NCBI GenBank assembly: GCA_902167985.1
Contig: CABHNZ010000013.1
Span: forward strand, 62,001 to 126,000
Direction of reading: 5' to 3'
DNA length: 64,000 nt
Origin: Shinella sp. UYSO24
GTDB lineage: Bacteria > Pseudomonadota > Alphaproteobacteria > Rhizobiales > Rhizobiaceae
In this document: piece after piece, positions 63,602-64,000 of the stretch
Numbering within the stretch: the stretch's first letter is position 1
Layout: each line of letters starts with the position of its first letter
Made by a program: the position numbers and the translations under genes
The notes under the pieces: model-generated
What the model was told of the DNA's origin: nothing
What the model saw: the letters and a program-made list of their open reading frames with translations, nothing else
Database searches by the model: none

Positions 63602-63733
63602 GCAGTCGCAGAATAGGGTTGCGCCGATTGGCTTGTGAAAGAGGTCTGGCTCCAGGCTGGATTTCGCTCATCTCGCCCTCCGTTTGATCGACTGCGCGCA
63701 CAGTCCGGGTGGCCGGCATTAGGATGTTGTCGA

Positions 63734-63985
63734 TCAAACAGAGTCTAGATCTGGACAGAGATCAAAGCAAGAACGAGTTGTTGGAATGCCATCTTCCGCG
63801 CGCGCACTGGCGACGATCAAGCCGATCGCATCCAGCCATGATATCTTCTTGCGATAAGAAGCTAGCCGACCTCCGTATCCCGCGCCCGCGAAGGGATCGT
63901 CACCGTAGGCCGAGACGGCGAAGGCGGCTCGGGGAGCAACGGAACGGCGCGAGTAGAGCCCGGTCGCTTTGGCCGATTTGCCCAA
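63734..63985 (-). CDS. Hypothetical protein near window end
   Basis: An open frame of 83 codons starting MGKSAKATGLYSRRSVAPRA. It lacks membrane segments and motifs I know. It contains GAGYGGRLASYRKKISWLDAIGLIVASARAED in the centre, a mildly hydrophobic helix. Evidence for coding is only the uninterrupted frame in otherwise empty sequence. It could equally be a chance frame. Confidence 0.3.
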   Translation of the reverse strand: MGKSAKATGLYSRRSVAPRAAFAVSAYGDDPFAGAGYGGRLASYRKKISWLDAIGLIVASARAEDGIPTTRSCFDLCPDLDSV

Positions 63986-64000
63986 ATGCGCTCAAGCCCC

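Larger units (their letters stand above)
54206..64000. mobile_element. Conjugative element with Ti-type transfer region, left edge
   Basis: From about 54206 to the window end the genes belong to a mobile element: zeta toxin, small coupled protein, relaxase traA, candidate oriT, traC, traD, traG and small membrane proteins. The boundary is seen as an abrupt switch inside the Pro/Gln-rich gene. No integrase, replication gene or mating-pair formation genes are in view, so whether it is an integrated conjugative element, an integrated plasmid or a mobilisable island is undecided. The exact edge may vary by some 10 bases. Confidence 0.7.

Overview
The window looks like chromosomal DNA of an alphaproteobacterium of the order Rhizobiales, most likely family Rhizobiaceae. 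This rests on the conserved order lipA - ratA - cinA - ispDF - dusB - ntrB - ntrC - ntrY - ntrX - hfq - hflX - mazG, a fused ispDF, an NtrX without the sigma-54 contact loop, a UvrB with a long N-terminal extension, divergent cobS/cobT, and Ti-plasmid-type transfer genes at the right end. The genus cannot be fixed from the sequence alone. No rRNA, tRNA or CRISPR array was seen.

Layout. 1-13.4 kb: the end of lipA, a P-loop kinase-like protein, ratA, convergent cinA and ispDF, then dusB with the nitrogen two-component systems NtrBC and NtrYX, followed by hfq and hflX. 13.5-23 kb: an MFS transporter, an intergenic block of perfect dyads, ferredoxin-NADP reductase, an assimilatory sulfite/siroheme cluster (cysG - DUF2849 - cysI - DUF934), a deaminase, mazG and small proteins. 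23.2-24.9 kb: an AT-rich island with a single AIPR-type abortive-infection gene. 25-53 kb: uvrB, a fatty acid hydroxylase, a GGDEF-EAL protein, a DUF1800/DUF1501 Tat-export pair, a thioesterase, an extensin-like lipoprotein, an ABC-2 exporter, an MFS/AraC pair, an aspartyl protease, cobS/cobT, dgkA, a histidine kinase, a nuclease, a uracil-DNA glycosylase, an Lrp regulator, a methyltransferase, usg and a polar amino acid ABC importer. 53.4-64 kb: a Pro/Gln-rich exported protein is cut at about 54.2 kb by the edge of a conjugative element carrying a zeta-type toxin, a coupled small protein, relaxase TraA, a candidate oriT, TraC, TraD and TraG.

The genes form several working units. NtrBC and NtrYX sense nitrogen, and dusB is translationally coupled to ntrB. 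CysG makes siroheme for CysI, which is probably fed electrons through ferredoxin and perhaps the neighbouring Fpr. CobS and CobT complete the cobalamin nucleotide loop. On the element, TraA would nick the oriT beside it, TraG would couple the DNA to a secretion channel outside the window, and the toxin operon behind traA could act as an addiction module.

A major caution: about 25 frameshifts interrupt otherwise well-conserved genes, and every one is explained by the loss of a single base, nearly always from a run of identical bases. This pattern fits uncorrected sequencing error much better than gene decay, so these genes are annotated as single CDSs with the frameshift position stated.
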